64,000 nucleotides of DNA from Peribacillus frigoritolerans_B (GTDB lineage: Bacteria > Bacillota > Bacilli > Bacillales > DSM-1321), in assembly GCF_044762665.1 (NCBI RefSeq), contig NZ_JBIWES010000018.1, positions 1-64,000 on the forward strand. The letters run 5' to 3'. The position numbers and the translations under genes were made by a program. How positions within the stretch are numbered: the stretch's first letter is position 1; every line of letters starts with the position of its first letter. Under the pieces are notes generated by a model. That model saw only the letters and a program-made list of their open reading frames with translations, did not search any database and had not been told where the DNA came from. Shown here one piece after another: positions 43,978-53,660 of this stretch.

Positions 43978-45087
43978 ATGGCAAATGGGAATATAATACG
44001 CTTCGATCAGGTTACGAAGCAATTTGATGATGAAACGGTGGTTCTCGATAATGTTAGTTTTGAAATCGAGAGAGGGAAGTTCTATACGCTATTGGGTCCT
44101 TCCGGATGTGGGAAGACCACGATCCTTCGTTTGATTGCCGGCTTTACGGAAGCTTCCAAAGGTGATATTTATTTTGAAGGAAAAAAGATCAATGATGTAC
44201 CAGCCAATAAAAGGCAAGTGAATACGGTTTTTCAAGATTATGCACTTTTTCCGCATTTAAATGTGTTTGAAAATGTAGCATTTGGTCTTCGGATCAAAAA
44301 AATGAAGAATTCTGAAGTGGAAATCAAGGTGAAGGAAGCACTCAGCTTTGTTAATTTGGAGGGTTATGAAAAACGGGAGATCAGGGAAATGTCCGGCGGT
44401 CAGCGGCAACGGGTAGCCATTGCCAGGGCTATTGTTAATGAACCTGAAGTCATTCTGCTGGATGAACCGCTATCTGCCCTCGATCTGAAACTGCGTACAG
44501 AAATGCAATATGAATTGCGGGAGCTGCAACAGAGGCTTGGAATCACGTTTATCTTCGTCACTCATGATCAAGAGGAAGCATTAGCGATGTCAGATGAAAT
44601 TTTTGTCCTTAACAAAGGGAAAATTCAGCAAAGCGGGACCCCTACGGATATTTATGATGAACCGCTGAATCGATTCGTTGCCGATTTCATCGGTGAGTCC
44701 AATATTGTAAAAGGAAAAATGATTGAAGATTACCTCGTGGAATTCGTAGGCAGACAGTTTGAATGTGTCGACCAAGGATTGAACAGTAATGAAGCTGTCG
44801 ATATTGTCATCCGCCCGGAAGATTTAGAGATTACTTCGGTCGATCGCGGGAAACTGCAAGTTCGGGTGGACTCCCAGCTATTTCGCGGTGTTCATTATGA
44901 AATCAGCTGTTATGACCATGATGGTAATGAATGGCTTGTCCAATCAACGAAAAAAGTGACAGTAGGAGATGAAATAGGGCTATATTTCGATCCGGAATCG
45001 ATTCATGTCATGCGATTGGGTGAAACTGAAGAAGAGTTCGATAAGCGTCTGGAAGCGTATCACGATGGGGAAAGTCATGAAGAATAA
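43978..45087 (+). CDS. potA: spermidine/putrescine ABC transporter ATP-binding protein
   Basis: The ATPase of the polyamine importer, 369 residues. Walker A GPSGCGKTT at about 38, Q-loop VFQDYALFPH, signature MSGGQRQR and Walker B VILLDEPLSALD are followed by a C-terminal TOBE domain (about 285-350). It overlaps potB by 11 bases. GAGAGAGGGAAG precedes the ATG. Confidence 0.94.
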   Translation: MANGNIIRFDQVTKQFDDETVVLDNVSFEIERGKFYTLLGPSGCGKTTILRLIAGFTEASKGDIYFEGKKINDVPANKRQVNTVFQDYALFPHLNVFENVAFGLRIKKMKNSEVEIKVKEALSFVNLEGYEKREIREMSGGQRQRVAIARAIVNEPEVILLDEPLSALDLKLRTEMQYELRELQQRLGITFIFVTHDQEEALAMSDEIFVLNKGKIQQSGTPTDIYDEPLNRFVADFIGESNIVKGKMIEDYLVEFVGRQFECVDQGLNSNEAVDIVIRPEDLEITSVDRGKLQVRVDSQLFRGVHYEISCYDHDGNEWLVQSTKKVTVGDEIGLYFDPESIHVMRLGETEEEFDKRLEAYHDGESHEE

Positions 45088-45880
45088 AATATCCCGGAAT
45101 ATTTACTTCATACCCTATGTCTTATGGATTGCTTTATTCGTGATTGCCCCCATTTTATTGATCCTTTACTATTCCTTCTTTGACATTGAAGGCAATCTAT
45201 CCTTGATTAACTATCAAAAGTTCTTTACGCCAGTATATTTAAAAATGACATTAAGCTCATTTTGGTATGCTTTCCTGATTACGGGAATATCCCTTTTAGT
45301 CGCTTACCCGACAGCCTATTTGTTAACGAAAACCAAGCATAAGCAGTTGTGGCTTTTGCTGATTATCGTGCCTTCCTGGATTAATTTACTTTTGAAGGCT
45401 TATGCCTTCATTGGTATTTTTGGCACATATGGTGTGGCGAATGGTTTCCTGGAGGCGGTAGGAATCGGAAAGCAGCAGATTCTCTTTACGGATTTCAGCT
45501 TCATATTCGTTTCGGTTTATATTTTCATCCCGTTTATGATTTTACCGATATTCAATGCGCTTGATGAAATGAATCCAACCCTATTGGATGCGGCCAATGA
45601 CTTGGGAGCGTCCCGATGGATGACATTCCGCCGTGTCATTTTTCCATTGACGTTAGATGGTGTAAAGACGGGATGCCAGGTAGTCTTCATCCCGGCACTT
45701 TCATTGTTCATGCTTACAAGACTGATTGCCGGTAACCGAGTCATTACACTTGGTACCGCTATCGAGCAGCACTTCCTTGTAACACAGGATTGGGGAATGG
45801 GTTCCACAATCGCGGTATTTCTGATTATTATAATGTTCCTGATTATGTTTGTAACGGGTAACCGAAAGCAGGGTGTGTAA
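45077..45880 (+). CDS. potB: spermidine/putrescine ABC transporter permease PotB
   Basis: One of two membrane permeases, 267 residues, with six hydrophobic helices and the EAA loop (LDAANDLGASRWMTFRRVIFPL) that contacts PotA. The frame extends upstream inside potA, but the ATG at 45077 behind GGGGAAAG is the sensible start, giving an 11-base overlap with potA. An ATG at 45065 is a possible alternative. Confidence 0.92.
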   Translation: MKNKISRNIYFIPYVLWIALFVIAPILLILYYSFFDIEGNLSLINYQKFFTPVYLKMTLSSFWYAFLITGISLLVAYPTAYLLTKTKHKQLWLLLIIVPSWINLLLKAYAFIGIFGTYGVANGFLEAVGIGKQQILFTDFSFIFVSVYIFIPFMILPIFNALDEMNPTLLDAANDLGASRWMTFRRVIFPLTLDGVKTGCQVVFIPALSLFMLTRLIAGNRVITLGTAIEQHFLVTQDWGMGSTIAVFLIIIMFLIMFVTGNRKQGV

Positions 45881-45881
45881 A

Positions 45882-46685
45882 TTGGGCAATAAATTATCAC
45901 CAATATCAAAAGCGTTTCTCGTTTTGATTTTTCTCATTCTCTATGCACCGATTTTCTTTTTAGTCTTTTACTCTTTTAACAGCGGTGGAACGATGTATGA
46001 CTTTAAAGGGTTCACGATGGAGTGGTACAAGGAGCTGTTCCAAGATACGAGGCTGTTGATCATTGTATTGAATACACTTGTGATTGCTTTATTATCTGCA
46101 CTGATAGCAACGATCATCGGGGTGATAGGGGCAATTGGAATTCGGTCCTTTACGAGCAGTAAAGCTAAGAATACGGTATTGTCATTGAATAATGTATTGA
46201 TTGTCAGTCCCGATGTGATCATCGGTGCTTCCTTCCTGATTTTATTCACGATGGCCGGGATCAAGCTAGGATTCTACTCGGTACTGTTGTCGCATATCGC
46301 ATTCAGTATCCCGATCGTTGTGCTGCTGGTACTTCCGAAACTTCAGGAAATGAGCCCTACTTTAATTGATGCGGCCCGGGATTTAGGAGCAAGCCGGTGG
46401 GATGTATTGACGAAGGTCATCCTTCCATACATCTTACCAGGTATCTTTGCTGGTTTTTTTATGGCATTGACTTATTCACTTGATGATTTTGCGGTTACGT
46501 TCTTTGTGACCGGTAATGGTTTCTCCACTCTCTCTGTGGAAATCTATTCATTGGCCCGACGTGGAATTTCATTGAATATCAATGCACTATCGACACTTCT
46601 GTTCGTCGTGACACTGCTGTTGGTTGTCGTATATTACTTTATAACTCAACGTGTTAGGCAAACGGGAATGGGGGGGAAACGATGA
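45882..46685 (+). CDS. potC: spermidine/putrescine ABC transporter permease PotC
   Basis: The second permease, 267 residues, six helices and an EAA loop (IDAARDLGASRWDVLTKVILPY). I place the start at TTG 45882, eight bases after AGCAGGG; the GTG at 45873 overlaps that site and lies inside the potB end. It overlaps potD by four bases (ATGA). Confidence 0.9.
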   Translation: MGNKLSPISKAFLVLIFLILYAPIFFLVFYSFNSGGTMYDFKGFTMEWYKELFQDTRLLIIVLNTLVIALLSALIATIIGVIGAIGIRSFTSSKAKNTVLSLNNVLIVSPDVIIGASFLILFTMAGIKLGFYSVLLSHIAFSIPIVVLLVLPKLQEMSPTLIDAARDLGASRWDVLTKVILPYILPGIFAGFFMALTYSLDDFAVTFFVTGNGFSTLSVEIYSLARRGISLNINALSTLLFVVTLLLVVVYYFITQRVRQTGMGGKR

Positions 46686-47755
46686 AAAGGCTTCTCCAAA
46701 TGTTTTTGCTCATTTCCCTCGTATCCGCTTTGCTGCTATATGCAATTTCAAGTTTGAATTCATCGCAGGGATTTACGAGCAGCAATACGCTTACCATCTA
46801 TAATTGGGGCGATTACATCGATACGGATCTAATCGAACGTTTTGAAGAAGAAACAGGTATAAAGGTCATTTATGAGACTTTCGATTCGAATGAGGCCATG
46901 ATGACTAAAATCGAACAGGGCGGTACCACTTATGATATTGCCATACCGTCTGAGTACATGATCGATAAGATGAGGCAAGAAGACTTGCTGGTTCCCTTAG
47001 ATCATTCCAAGCTTCCGAATTTGAAAAATATCGATGAGCGATTCATCGATCTGCCATTCGATCCGGAGAATAAATATTCTGTCCCGTATTTCTGGGGAAC
47101 GGTTGGGATTGTTTATAATTCCAAGATGCTCGGTGGCAAAGAAATAACGGCCTGGGCGGATTTATGGGATAAAGATTTAAAAAATGAAATCCTTTTGACG
47201 GATGGGGCTAGAGAAGTGATGGGCATGGGTCTGAACTCTTTGAATTATTCATTGAATGATACAGATGAAGAACACCTTCAAGAGGCAAAATCCAAACTTG
47301 ATGCCCTCACTCCGAATATTAAAGCGGTAGTAGGTGATGAAAGCCGCATGCTATTGGAAGCCCAGGAAGCGGCGATTGGCCTTGTTTGGTCGGGAGTTGC
47401 TTCTGAAATCATGGCTGAAAACGAAGATCTGGAATACGTTGTTCCAAAAGAGGGGTCCAATTTATGGTTTGATAATATGGTCATCCCAAAAACAACGAAA
47501 AATGTCGATGCGGCTCACCAGTTCATCAACTTCATGCTGGACCCGAAAGTTGCGGCACAAAATGCTGAATATGTAAGTTACTCGACACCCAATAAAGAAG
47601 CACTGAAATATATGCCTGAAGAAGTGGTGAAGGATGAACGTTTCTATCCATCACCTGAACTGACGAAGAAACTGGAAGTATACGAAAACCTTGGGAAGAA
47701 AAACTTGGCCCATTACAACGAACTCTTCCTTGAATTCAAGATGCATCGTAAATAA
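46682..47755 (+). CDS. potD: spermidine/putrescine-binding protein PotD
   Basis: The extracellular substrate-binding protein, 357 residues. A hydrophobic N-terminus (MKRLLQMFLLISLVSALLLY) is followed by a type II periplasmic binding fold starting LTIYNWGDYIDTDLIERFEE. Trp, Asp and Glu residues typical of polyamine sites are present (NWGDYI, YFWGTVGIVYN). There is no lipobox cysteine, and no Cys in the whole protein, so it is not a normal lipoprotein; it may stay anchored by its uncut signal helix. It closes the pot operon. Confidence 0.91.
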   Translation: MKRLLQMFLLISLVSALLLYAISSLNSSQGFTSSNTLTIYNWGDYIDTDLIERFEEETGIKVIYETFDSNEAMMTKIEQGGTTYDIAIPSEYMIDKMRQEDLLVPLDHSKLPNLKNIDERFIDLPFDPENKYSVPYFWGTVGIVYNSKMLGGKEITAWADLWDKDLKNEILLTDGAREVMGMGLNSLNYSLNDTDEEHLQEAKSKLDALTPNIKAVVGDESRMLLEAQEAAIGLVWSGVASEIMAENEDLEYVVPKEGSNLWFDNMVIPKTTKNVDAAHQFINFMLDPKVAAQNAEYVSYSTPNKEALKYMPEEVVKDERFYPSPELTKKLEVYENLGKKNLAHYNELFLEFKMHRK

Positions 47756-47765
47756 CAAAAGAAAA

Positions 47766-47808
47766 AAAAGCATGGTGTAGGAATCCCCTCCGTACACCAT
47801 GCTTTTTC
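47766..47808 (+). terminator. terminator after potD
   Basis: A perfect 14-bp stem AAAAGCATGGTGTA / TACACCATGCTTTT with a 13-base loop and T-rich tail. Confidence 0.9.
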
Positions 47809-47820
47809 GTTTCTGTCTTT

Positions 47821-47940
47821 CACGGGTATTTGCTCCAAACTCACGAGTAAAAGCCTGAAACTCACGAGTATTTGCTCCAAATTCACGAGTAAAAGCCCGA
47901 AACTCGCGAGTATTTGCTCCAAACTCATCAAGTAAAGCCG
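47821..47940. repeat. 21-bp tandem repeat array
   Basis: Five exact-length 21-bp units from 47821 to 47925 and a partial sixth. Units alternate between CACGAGTATTTGCTCCAAAC-T and CACGAGTAAAAGCCTGAAAC-T, so the higher-order period is 42 bp. It lies directly behind the potD terminator. Because 21 is a multiple of three it keeps an open frame on the minus strand (repeating SLEQI.. units), but without a ribosome site. Confidence 0.85.
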
Positions 47941-48178
47941 AATTGCACTTTGTTACCTATATAAAAACTTGGTATAACGGTATAATACATTTTTTTGTAA
48001 TGATCAACCAAAATTTTAATGTAAATCTGTAGCAGAATGAATACTCTAAAATATCTGTAGGGATTTAAGTATGTTAGTATAATGATTGGGTTAGTGCATA
48101 TTGAAGGTTGAATTAAAATCTTAAGGATTAATTAATATTTCCAAGCTATCATAATAGAAAACTTAAGGGAGAGTATTC

Positions 48179-49069
48179 ATGAAACTATTTAGGAGCACGA
48201 AGGCATATATTTGGGCAGGGAGCATTTTAATCATTGCCGGAATCATGGCATTTGCGATGATTTCGTCCACGGATAAGACAATGGCGAGTATCGATGGCGA
48301 GAAAATAAATAAGGATGAGCTGTATGACGCACTTGTTGCGGGATACGGAGCAGATACTTTAGACCTGTTAATTACTAATAAATTGGTTGAATTGGAAGCG
48401 GAAAAAGCAGGAATTAAAATTAAGGATGAAGAAATCCAGAAAGAAATCGATGTTATGGTTGAGTCCTATGGCGATGAAAAGTCGTTAGAAGAGCAATTGG
48501 AAGCAAGCGGTTCTTCGATGGATGCCTTAAAAAAGGACATCGTGGTTTACCTGCAAACGAAAAAACTGGTCGAACCGAGAATTACCGTGACGGACGATGA
48601 AATCAGTACGTATTTTGAAGATAATAAAGATACATTTGCTCAAGCGGAACAAGTGGAAGCTAGTCATATTTTAGTCGAAGACGAAAAAACGGCAAAAAAA
48701 GTTGCGAAAGAGCTTGCAGCAGGCGGTGATTTCGCTAAGTTGGCAGCTGAATATTCCACTGATACTGAAACGGCGGATAACGGAGGAGGAATGGGATATT
48801 TTGGAAAAGGTGATATGGTGGAAGAGTTTGAAGATGTTGCCTTTGATCTTGATATAAATAAAGTCAGTGATCCAGTCAAATCCGAATATGGGTACCATAT
48901 CATAAAAGTAACCGGTAAGAAGGAAGCAAAAAAAGCTAATTTAGAAGACAGTAAAGATGTAATTAAAGAAACGCTTCTTTCCGAAAGATTACAAGAGGAA
49001 TATCCCGTTTGGTTAGCCGAAGTGAAAAAGGACCATGAGATAACGAATAAATTGGAGGGCTCTAACTAA
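48179..49069 (+). CDS. PrsA-like parvulin foldase, membrane anchored
   Basis: An extracytoplasmic peptidyl-prolyl isomerase-like chaperone of 296 residues that helps secreted proteins fold. N-terminal membrane helix (about 11-29), a SurA-like N domain, and a parvulin domain at about 155-250 (EASHILVEDEKTA, GGGMGYFGKGDMV, VKSEYGYHIIKV). True PrsA is a lipoprotein, but here no cysteine follows the helix, so this copy must be held by its signal anchor. AAGGGAGAG precedes the ATG. It is monocistronic. Confidence 0.87.
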   Translation: MKLFRSTKAYIWAGSILIIAGIMAFAMISSTDKTMASIDGEKINKDELYDALVAGYGADTLDLLITNKLVELEAEKAGIKIKDEEIQKEIDVMVESYGDEKSLEEQLEASGSSMDALKKDIVVYLQTKKLVEPRITVTDDEISTYFEDNKDTFAQAEQVEASHILVEDEKTAKKVAKELAAGGDFAKLAAEYSTDTETADNGGGMGYFGKGDMVEEFEDVAFDLDINKVSDPVKSEYGYHIIKVTGKKEAKKANLEDSKDVIKETLLSERLQEEYPVWLAEVKKDHEITNKLEGSN

Positions 49070-49221
49070 GGTCATCAAGTGACTGATATATGAAAAAACA
49101 AAAGGGTTCCGGAAAATGTACCTTTCATCAAATGATGTTCCCGACCCAACTGACCCACAGTTTGTAGACTTCTATCTAAATGTTATAACAGAGTTGATAG
49201 GAGAGGAAGGTAAGAGACTGC

Positions 49222-49320
49222 TGCGGGAAAAGCGTGTCAAGGGGAGACACCAAAGGCGGAAGTCGAGGAGGCTCCACGACCGCCCGCGGAAAGCGAGTGC
49301 CTGAAGCGATATCAACATTG
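49222..49320. repeat. degenerate dispersed GC-rich repeat, copy 3
   Basis: Contains GCGGGAAAAGCGTGTCAAGG, GGCTCCACGACCGCCCGCGG, AAAGCGAGTGCCTGAAGCG and ATATCAACATTGAC. It is the copy closest to the full-length element known from Bacillus-type genomes. A 62-codon frame (49116-49304) runs into it and looks accidental. Confidence 0.7.
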
Positions 49321-49329
49321 ACAAGCGAT

Positions 49330-49363
49330 AAAAAAGCTGAGGCATAATGCCTCAGCTTTTTTA
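49330..49363. terminator. bidirectional terminator
   Basis: AAAAAAGCTGAGGCA / TGCCTCAGCTTTTTT between the convergent foldase and YtxH genes. Confidence 0.9.
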
Positions 49364-49367
49364 TATA

Positions 49368-49892
49368 TTAGAAGTTGGATGAAATGGATTTTTGATTGGA
49401 TAATCCTGATTTTTTAACGATTTCATCACTCTCTTTTTCACCTTTATCATTATCGGATTTCAATGATTGTGATGGCGTTTCTTTTAGCTGTTTACCGGCA
49501 ACGACCACCTTTGAACTGATGTCTTTTAATTCACTTGTTGCGTCCTTAGCCGTACCAAGTGCATCAGTGGAGATATCCTTTACTTCGGATACTTTACCTA
49601 CCACGTCTTCATTGACGGTTTCATATAATGTTTCAACGTCATTGATTGCCTCTTTAATCGTCTCCGTTGCCCCTTTGACTCCTGATACCATCTGTTCCTT
49701 CATTTCGCCGGGATTTTCCTTCACCTGTTCAATCATATTCATGGAGTTGTCTTTTAAAAGGACGGCTGATCGCTTTACTTTATTTCTTGTGTTGGAGTCA
49801 AGTAAGGTCAACGCACCGCCGACAAGCCCCCCGATTAGAATCCCTTTTAAAAGTTTGCTATTCGTTTGAGTTTCGATAGTTGATTGAGTCAT
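49368..49892 (-). CDS. YtxH-domain stress protein (YhaH-like)
   Basis: A 174-residue protein with one N-terminal membrane helix or glycine-rich segment (GILIGGLVGGALTLLD) typical of YtxH, then a long hydrophilic helical tail with charged repeats (EAINDVETLYETV, TAKDATSELKD). In B. subtilis yhaH lies beside prsA, and here too the gene neighbours a PrsA-like gene. YtxH proteins are general-stress proteins of unknown biochemical role. An AGGAGG site lies close before the ATG. Confidence 0.78.
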   Translation of the reverse strand: MTQSTIETQTNSKLLKGILIGGLVGGALTLLDSNTRNKVKRSAVLLKDNSMNMIEQVKENPGEMKEQMVSGVKGATETIKEAINDVETLYETVNEDVVGKVSEVKDISTDALGTAKDATSELKDISSKVVVAGKQLKETPSQSLKSDNDKGEKESDEIVKKSGLSNQKSISSNF

Positions 49893-50061
49893 TTATATTT
49901 CCTCCTTTAGAATGGTAGATTGTTTGCTTATTTTGGGTTTTCCCTTATTTACCATAAGTTAAACTGGAAATAATAAACTATCACGGGATTGACATAATAA
50001 ATAAAACAATAGTAATCTACATATAGTTAAATGACTGAACTACTTTTTGGGAGGCGCAACG

Positions 50062-50526
50062 ATGACTAATGAAAAAGTTTCTGGATTGATTGATCGCTAT
50101 ATGAAGGTTTCTTTCTATGTCAATAAGATGGGGGAGCTTTTAATAAAAGATCAGATTTGTGATGTGCTGACGAACGAACAATACTATACTTTACGGTTCA
50201 TTCAACAACAGCGGTTGTGTACATCGACGGAAATCAGTGATGCCTTTTACATTAATAAGAGTGCCGTCACGTCCAACATCAACAGGCTGGAAGGCAAAGG
50301 ATTGATAGAACGGGAACAGGACCTGGTTGACCGAAGGGTCTTTCACTTGAAGCTTTCCAAAGTGGGGGAAGCGTTGTTACAGGAAACGGAAAATAAGATT
50401 CATAAATTGGTAGAGAGCATCATGACGAAATTCGATTATGAAGAGATTGTTAAATTCCTTGATACATATGAGAAGCTTTCACAGATTTTCATTCAAATGA
50501 AGAATGAGGAATGGGAGGAAATATAA
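50062..50526 (+). CDS. MarR-family transcriptional regulator (YdgG-like)
   Basis: A 154-residue winged-helix regulator. The DNA-binding part is around residues 50-95 (STEISDAFYINKSAVTSNINRLEGKGLIERE, then DRRVFHLKLS with the wing). GGGAGG lies seven bases before the ATG at 50062; a longer frame begins at 50047. It ends directly before an MMPL exporter gene, as in the ydgG-ydgH pair of B. subtilis, so it most likely represses that exporter. Confidence 0.86.
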   Translation: MTNEKVSGLIDRYMKVSFYVNKMGELLIKDQICDVLTNEQYYTLRFIQQQRLCTSTEISDAFYINKSAVTSNINRLEGKGLIEREQDLVDRRVFHLKLSKVGEALLQETENKIHKLVESIMTKFDYEEIVKFLDTYEKLSQIFIQMKNEEWEEI

Positions 50527-53500
50527 ATGAGGGGAATCATAAAGGGAAGATGGCTGGTCATTATCGCTTGGGTTGCAATTACGGCAGGGTTATTGTTTGC
50601 GGCACCGAATATGGCGGAGCTTGTCCGGAATAAGGGCCAGCTGGATGTACCTGCAGAGTATTCCTCTGGAATGGCCAATGAGCTAATGAAAGAGATCCAG
50701 GATAAGGATGAGTCACAAGTGGCTCTCGTATTTCATGGTGATAAGAAGTTATCTTCCTCGGAATTGAAAGAGATCGAGGTAGCGATCCAAAAGCTTGAAA
50801 AGAATAAAGCGGAGCTTGGCATCAAAGAGGTCATGACCCATTTTAAAGAGCCCTCGCTAAAAGGTCAGTTGGTCTCGGAGAATGAATCAACGGTTTTGAC
50901 ATCCATCACGATGGTCAAGGGGGACCGGGAAGCTAAGGAAGTGATCGATGCCCTTTATAAAGAGTTGGAACAAGTGGAAGTCGAGCATTATTATACAAGC
51001 AGCTGGATGATCGATGAAGATCTTAATGCCAATTCCCAAGAGGGGCTGAAGAAAACTGAAGGCATTACGGTTGTCTTCATCCTGGCTGTATTGCTGATAG
51101 TCTTCCGTTCAGTGGTGACACCGATCATTCCGTTAGTAACTGTCGGTTTCACTTATTTATGTTCACAATCCATAGTCTCATTCCTGGTGGATAAATGGGA
51201 CTTTCCGATTTCGTCTTACACCCAAATATTCCTGGTAGGTATTTTATTTGGAATCGGGACTGATTATTGCATCCTGCTTCTTAGTCGTTTCAAGGAGGAG
51301 CTATCGTCTCGGGAGTCCTTGCCTGAAGCCATCGTGGAGACATACCGAACCGCCGGTAAGACTGTCTTATTCAGCGGGCTGACCGTAATGATTGGCTTTG
51401 CGGCAATCGGTTTTTCTACTTTTAAGCTCTATCAATCTGCGGCGGCCGTTGCCATAGGGGTTTTCATTTTAATGATCGCCCTTTATACGATCGTTCCATT
51501 TTTCATGGCGGTTCTTGGTAAGAAGCTATTCTGGCCGGCGAAAGGGAAGCTTGCGCATAGTGAAAGTAAACTGTGGGGAATTCTTGGTAACTTCTCTTTG
51601 AACCGCCCATTATTGGCGCTCATGATCGTCGCAATCGTCTGTGTCCCCTTTTTGTTTATGTATGATGGGAAGATTTCTTATAACTCCCTTGAAGAAGCGG
51701 GTGATGATGTTCCTTCCATCATGGCATTTAATATCATTTCCGATGAATTCGGTCCGGGACAATCGATGCCAACACAGATTGTCATAAAAAATGACGAACG
51801 TATGGATTCGGAAGATTACATCGCACTTGCTGAAAAAATCAGCCAGGAAATCGTCAAGGTGGATGAAGTCGATATGGTTCGATCCATGACCCGCCCGACA
51901 GGTGAACCCATTAAGGACTTATTTGTCTCCAATCAAGCCGAAACTTTGGAAAAGGGAATCGGGGAAGGAAATAAAGGCATTAAACAAATCAGCGATGGAT
52001 TGAAAACGGCAGGCAGTGAGCTTTCCGATTCAGGACCGCGATTGAAGCAAGCGACAGACGGAATAGGCGGGCTCATATCCGGGACCAATGAATTAAAGAG
52101 CGGCGTAGGTCAGGTGGAGAAGGCGTTAACAAGCATTGAAGCAGGCATTCGCGATGGGTCTTCAGGGACTGGGGACATAAAAAACGGATTGAATGAGGTC
52201 AAGGCAAACTTGGAGAAGCTCGCTACCGGAAGCGGACAGCTACTCGAAGGCTACAAACAATCAGCTAATGGGTTAAGCGAGCTCACAGGTCGATATAAAG
52301 AAATTCAAACAAACCTTACGGGCGTATCACAAAGCCTTGCAGGTTTAAATCCTTCCTTTGAGCAAATGGAAGCCACTCATCCAGAATTACAGACGGATCA
52401 GTCCTATCAAACGATCAAGCAAACAGTTCAAGGGGCACAGGGTGGCTTGGAGCCCATGGCAGCAGGCCTTTCAGAGCTCAATAGGAATCTTGTTTCAGTG
52501 TCCGGCGGTTTGAATACGGCGAGCGAAAATATGGAAGAGATCGTAAAGGGTCAAAATTCTCTTGGGGAGGGCCTGAACCAACTGATTTCAGGTGTCGGCA
52601 CTTTACAAAAAGGTTTAAGTACCATGGCCAATGGTCAGGGGGAAGTCATAAATAATCTGTCAGGATTTAAAGGAGGCCTTACCAGCTTAAGTAATGGGCA
52701 GCAAGAACTCCTAAATGGTTTTTCAAGCCTCGGCGGACAACTTACTGATTTGACAGATGGCTTAAATGAAAGTGCGGATGGTCTGAATGAAGTCCATGAT
52801 GGACTATCGTCCGCACAGGGTTATTTATCAGGGCTGGCAAAAACGGATAAAACGGTAACAGGCATGTACATTCCCAAAGAAGTGGTCGAAAGCGAAGAAT
52901 TCGGGGAAGCATTGAACGCGTATTTATCTGAAGATGGTAAAATCATGACCATGGATGTGGTATTCAAGGCGAATCCATATTCCAATGAAGCAATCGAGCA
53001 AATCGATTCTATTGAGGCAACCGTTGAAAGAGTAACGAAAGATACAAAGCTTGAAAACGCACAGGTGACGATAGGGGGAATCACAAGTACACATCATGAC
53101 TTGGGCATGATGTCTGAGGAGGATTTCTCAAGGACTGTCGTTTTGATGCTTTCGGGTATTGCAATCATTCTCTTTTTCATGCTGCGATCCCTGGTCATGC
53201 CGGTCTATTTGATTGTGTCGCTCGTTTTGACTTATTATACAGCGGCAGCCATTACAGAGTTGATTTTTGTTAATATTCTCGGTTATGCTGGCATCGGCTG
53301 GGCAGTTCCTTTCTTTGCATTCGTCATCTTGATTGCTCTTGGCATTGACTATAGCATTTTCTTGATGGATCGCTTTAACGAGTGGAAAGATAAGCCGGTC
53401 AAGGAAGCGATGTTACTGTCAATGAGAAAAATGGGAACGGTGATCATCTCGGCGGCTGTCATTCTGGGGGGAACCTTTGCTGCCATGATGCCAGCAGGAG

Positions 53501-53643
53501 TTTTATCGCTTTTGGAGATAGCCACTTTAATATTGGTGGGGCTTGCTTTATATGCGTTTGTCATATTGCCATTGTTTATACCGGTTATGGTTGCAACGTT
53601 TGGAAACGCGAATTGGTGGCCATTTTTAAAAAATAAGGAATAA
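50527..53643 (+). CDS. MMPL/RND-family exporter with extracytoplasmic heptad repeats (YdgH-like)
   Basis: A 1038-residue membrane transporter. Two blocks of six helices (about residues 175-345 and 865-1030, with GIGTDYCILLLSRFKEE and ALGIDYSIFLMDRFNEWKD) mark the MMPL fold. A large outside domain between them (about 480-780) is made of GLxxLxxG-type heptads, as in YhgE/Pip-like proteins, and is probably a long coiled coil spanning the wall. The start codon follows the MarR stop directly. Substrate unknown; lipids or drugs are likely. Confidence 0.87.
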   Translation: MRGIIKGRWLVIIAWVAITAGLLFAAPNMAELVRNKGQLDVPAEYSSGMANELMKEIQDKDESQVALVFHGDKKLSSSELKEIEVAIQKLEKNKAELGIKEVMTHFKEPSLKGQLVSENESTVLTSITMVKGDREAKEVIDALYKELEQVEVEHYYTSSWMIDEDLNANSQEGLKKTEGITVVFILAVLLIVFRSVVTPIIPLVTVGFTYLCSQSIVSFLVDKWDFPISSYTQIFLVGILFGIGTDYCILLLSRFKEELSSRESLPEAIVETYRTAGKTVLFSGLTVMIGFAAIGFSTFKLYQSAAAVAIGVFILMIALYTIVPFFMAVLGKKLFWPAKGKLAHSESKLWGILGNFSLNRPLLALMIVAIVCVPFLFMYDGKISYNSLEEAGDDVPSIMAFNIISDEFGPGQSMPTQIVIKNDERMDSEDYIALAEKISQEIVKVDEVDMVRSMTRPTGEPIKDLFVSNQAETLEKGIGEGNKGIKQISDGLKTAGSELSDSGPRLKQATDGIGGLISGTNELKSGVGQVEKALTSIEAGIRDGSSGTGDIKNGLNEVKANLEKLATGSGQLLEGYKQSANGLSELTGRYKEIQTNLTGVSQSLAGLNPSFEQMEATHPELQTDQSYQTIKQTVQGAQGGLEPMAAGLSELNRNLVSVSGGLNTASENMEEIVKGQNSLGEGLNQLISGVGTLQKGLSTMANGQGEVINNLSGFKGGLTSLSNGQQELLNGFSSLGGQLTDLTDGLNESADGLNEVHDGLSSAQGYLSGLAKTDKTVTGMYIPKEVVESEEFGEALNAYLSEDGKIMTMDVVFKANPYSNEAIEQIDSIEATVERVTKDTKLENAQVTIGGITSTHHDLGMMSEEDFSRTVVLMLSGIAIILFFMLRSLVMPVYLIVSLVLTYYTAAAITELIFVNILGYAGIGWAVPFFAFVILIALGIDYSIFLMDRFNEWKDKPVKEAMLLSMRKMGTVIISAAVILGGTFAAMMPAGVLSLLEIATLILVGLALYAFVILPLFIPVMVATFGNANWWPFLKNKE

Positions 53644-53660
53644 TGGGGAGTACCCCTTAA

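Noticed and set aside
47713..47931. 72-codon minus-strand frame with repeating SLEQI units
   Set aside because: It arises because the 21-bp tandem repeat is a multiple of three; no ribosome site and it crosses the potD terminator.
47821..47940. CRISPR array
   Set aside because: Units are directly adjacent 21-mers without spacers and no cas gene is near.
49116..49304. 62-codon plus-strand frame
   Set aside because: Its second half is the dispersed repeat; no ribosome site.
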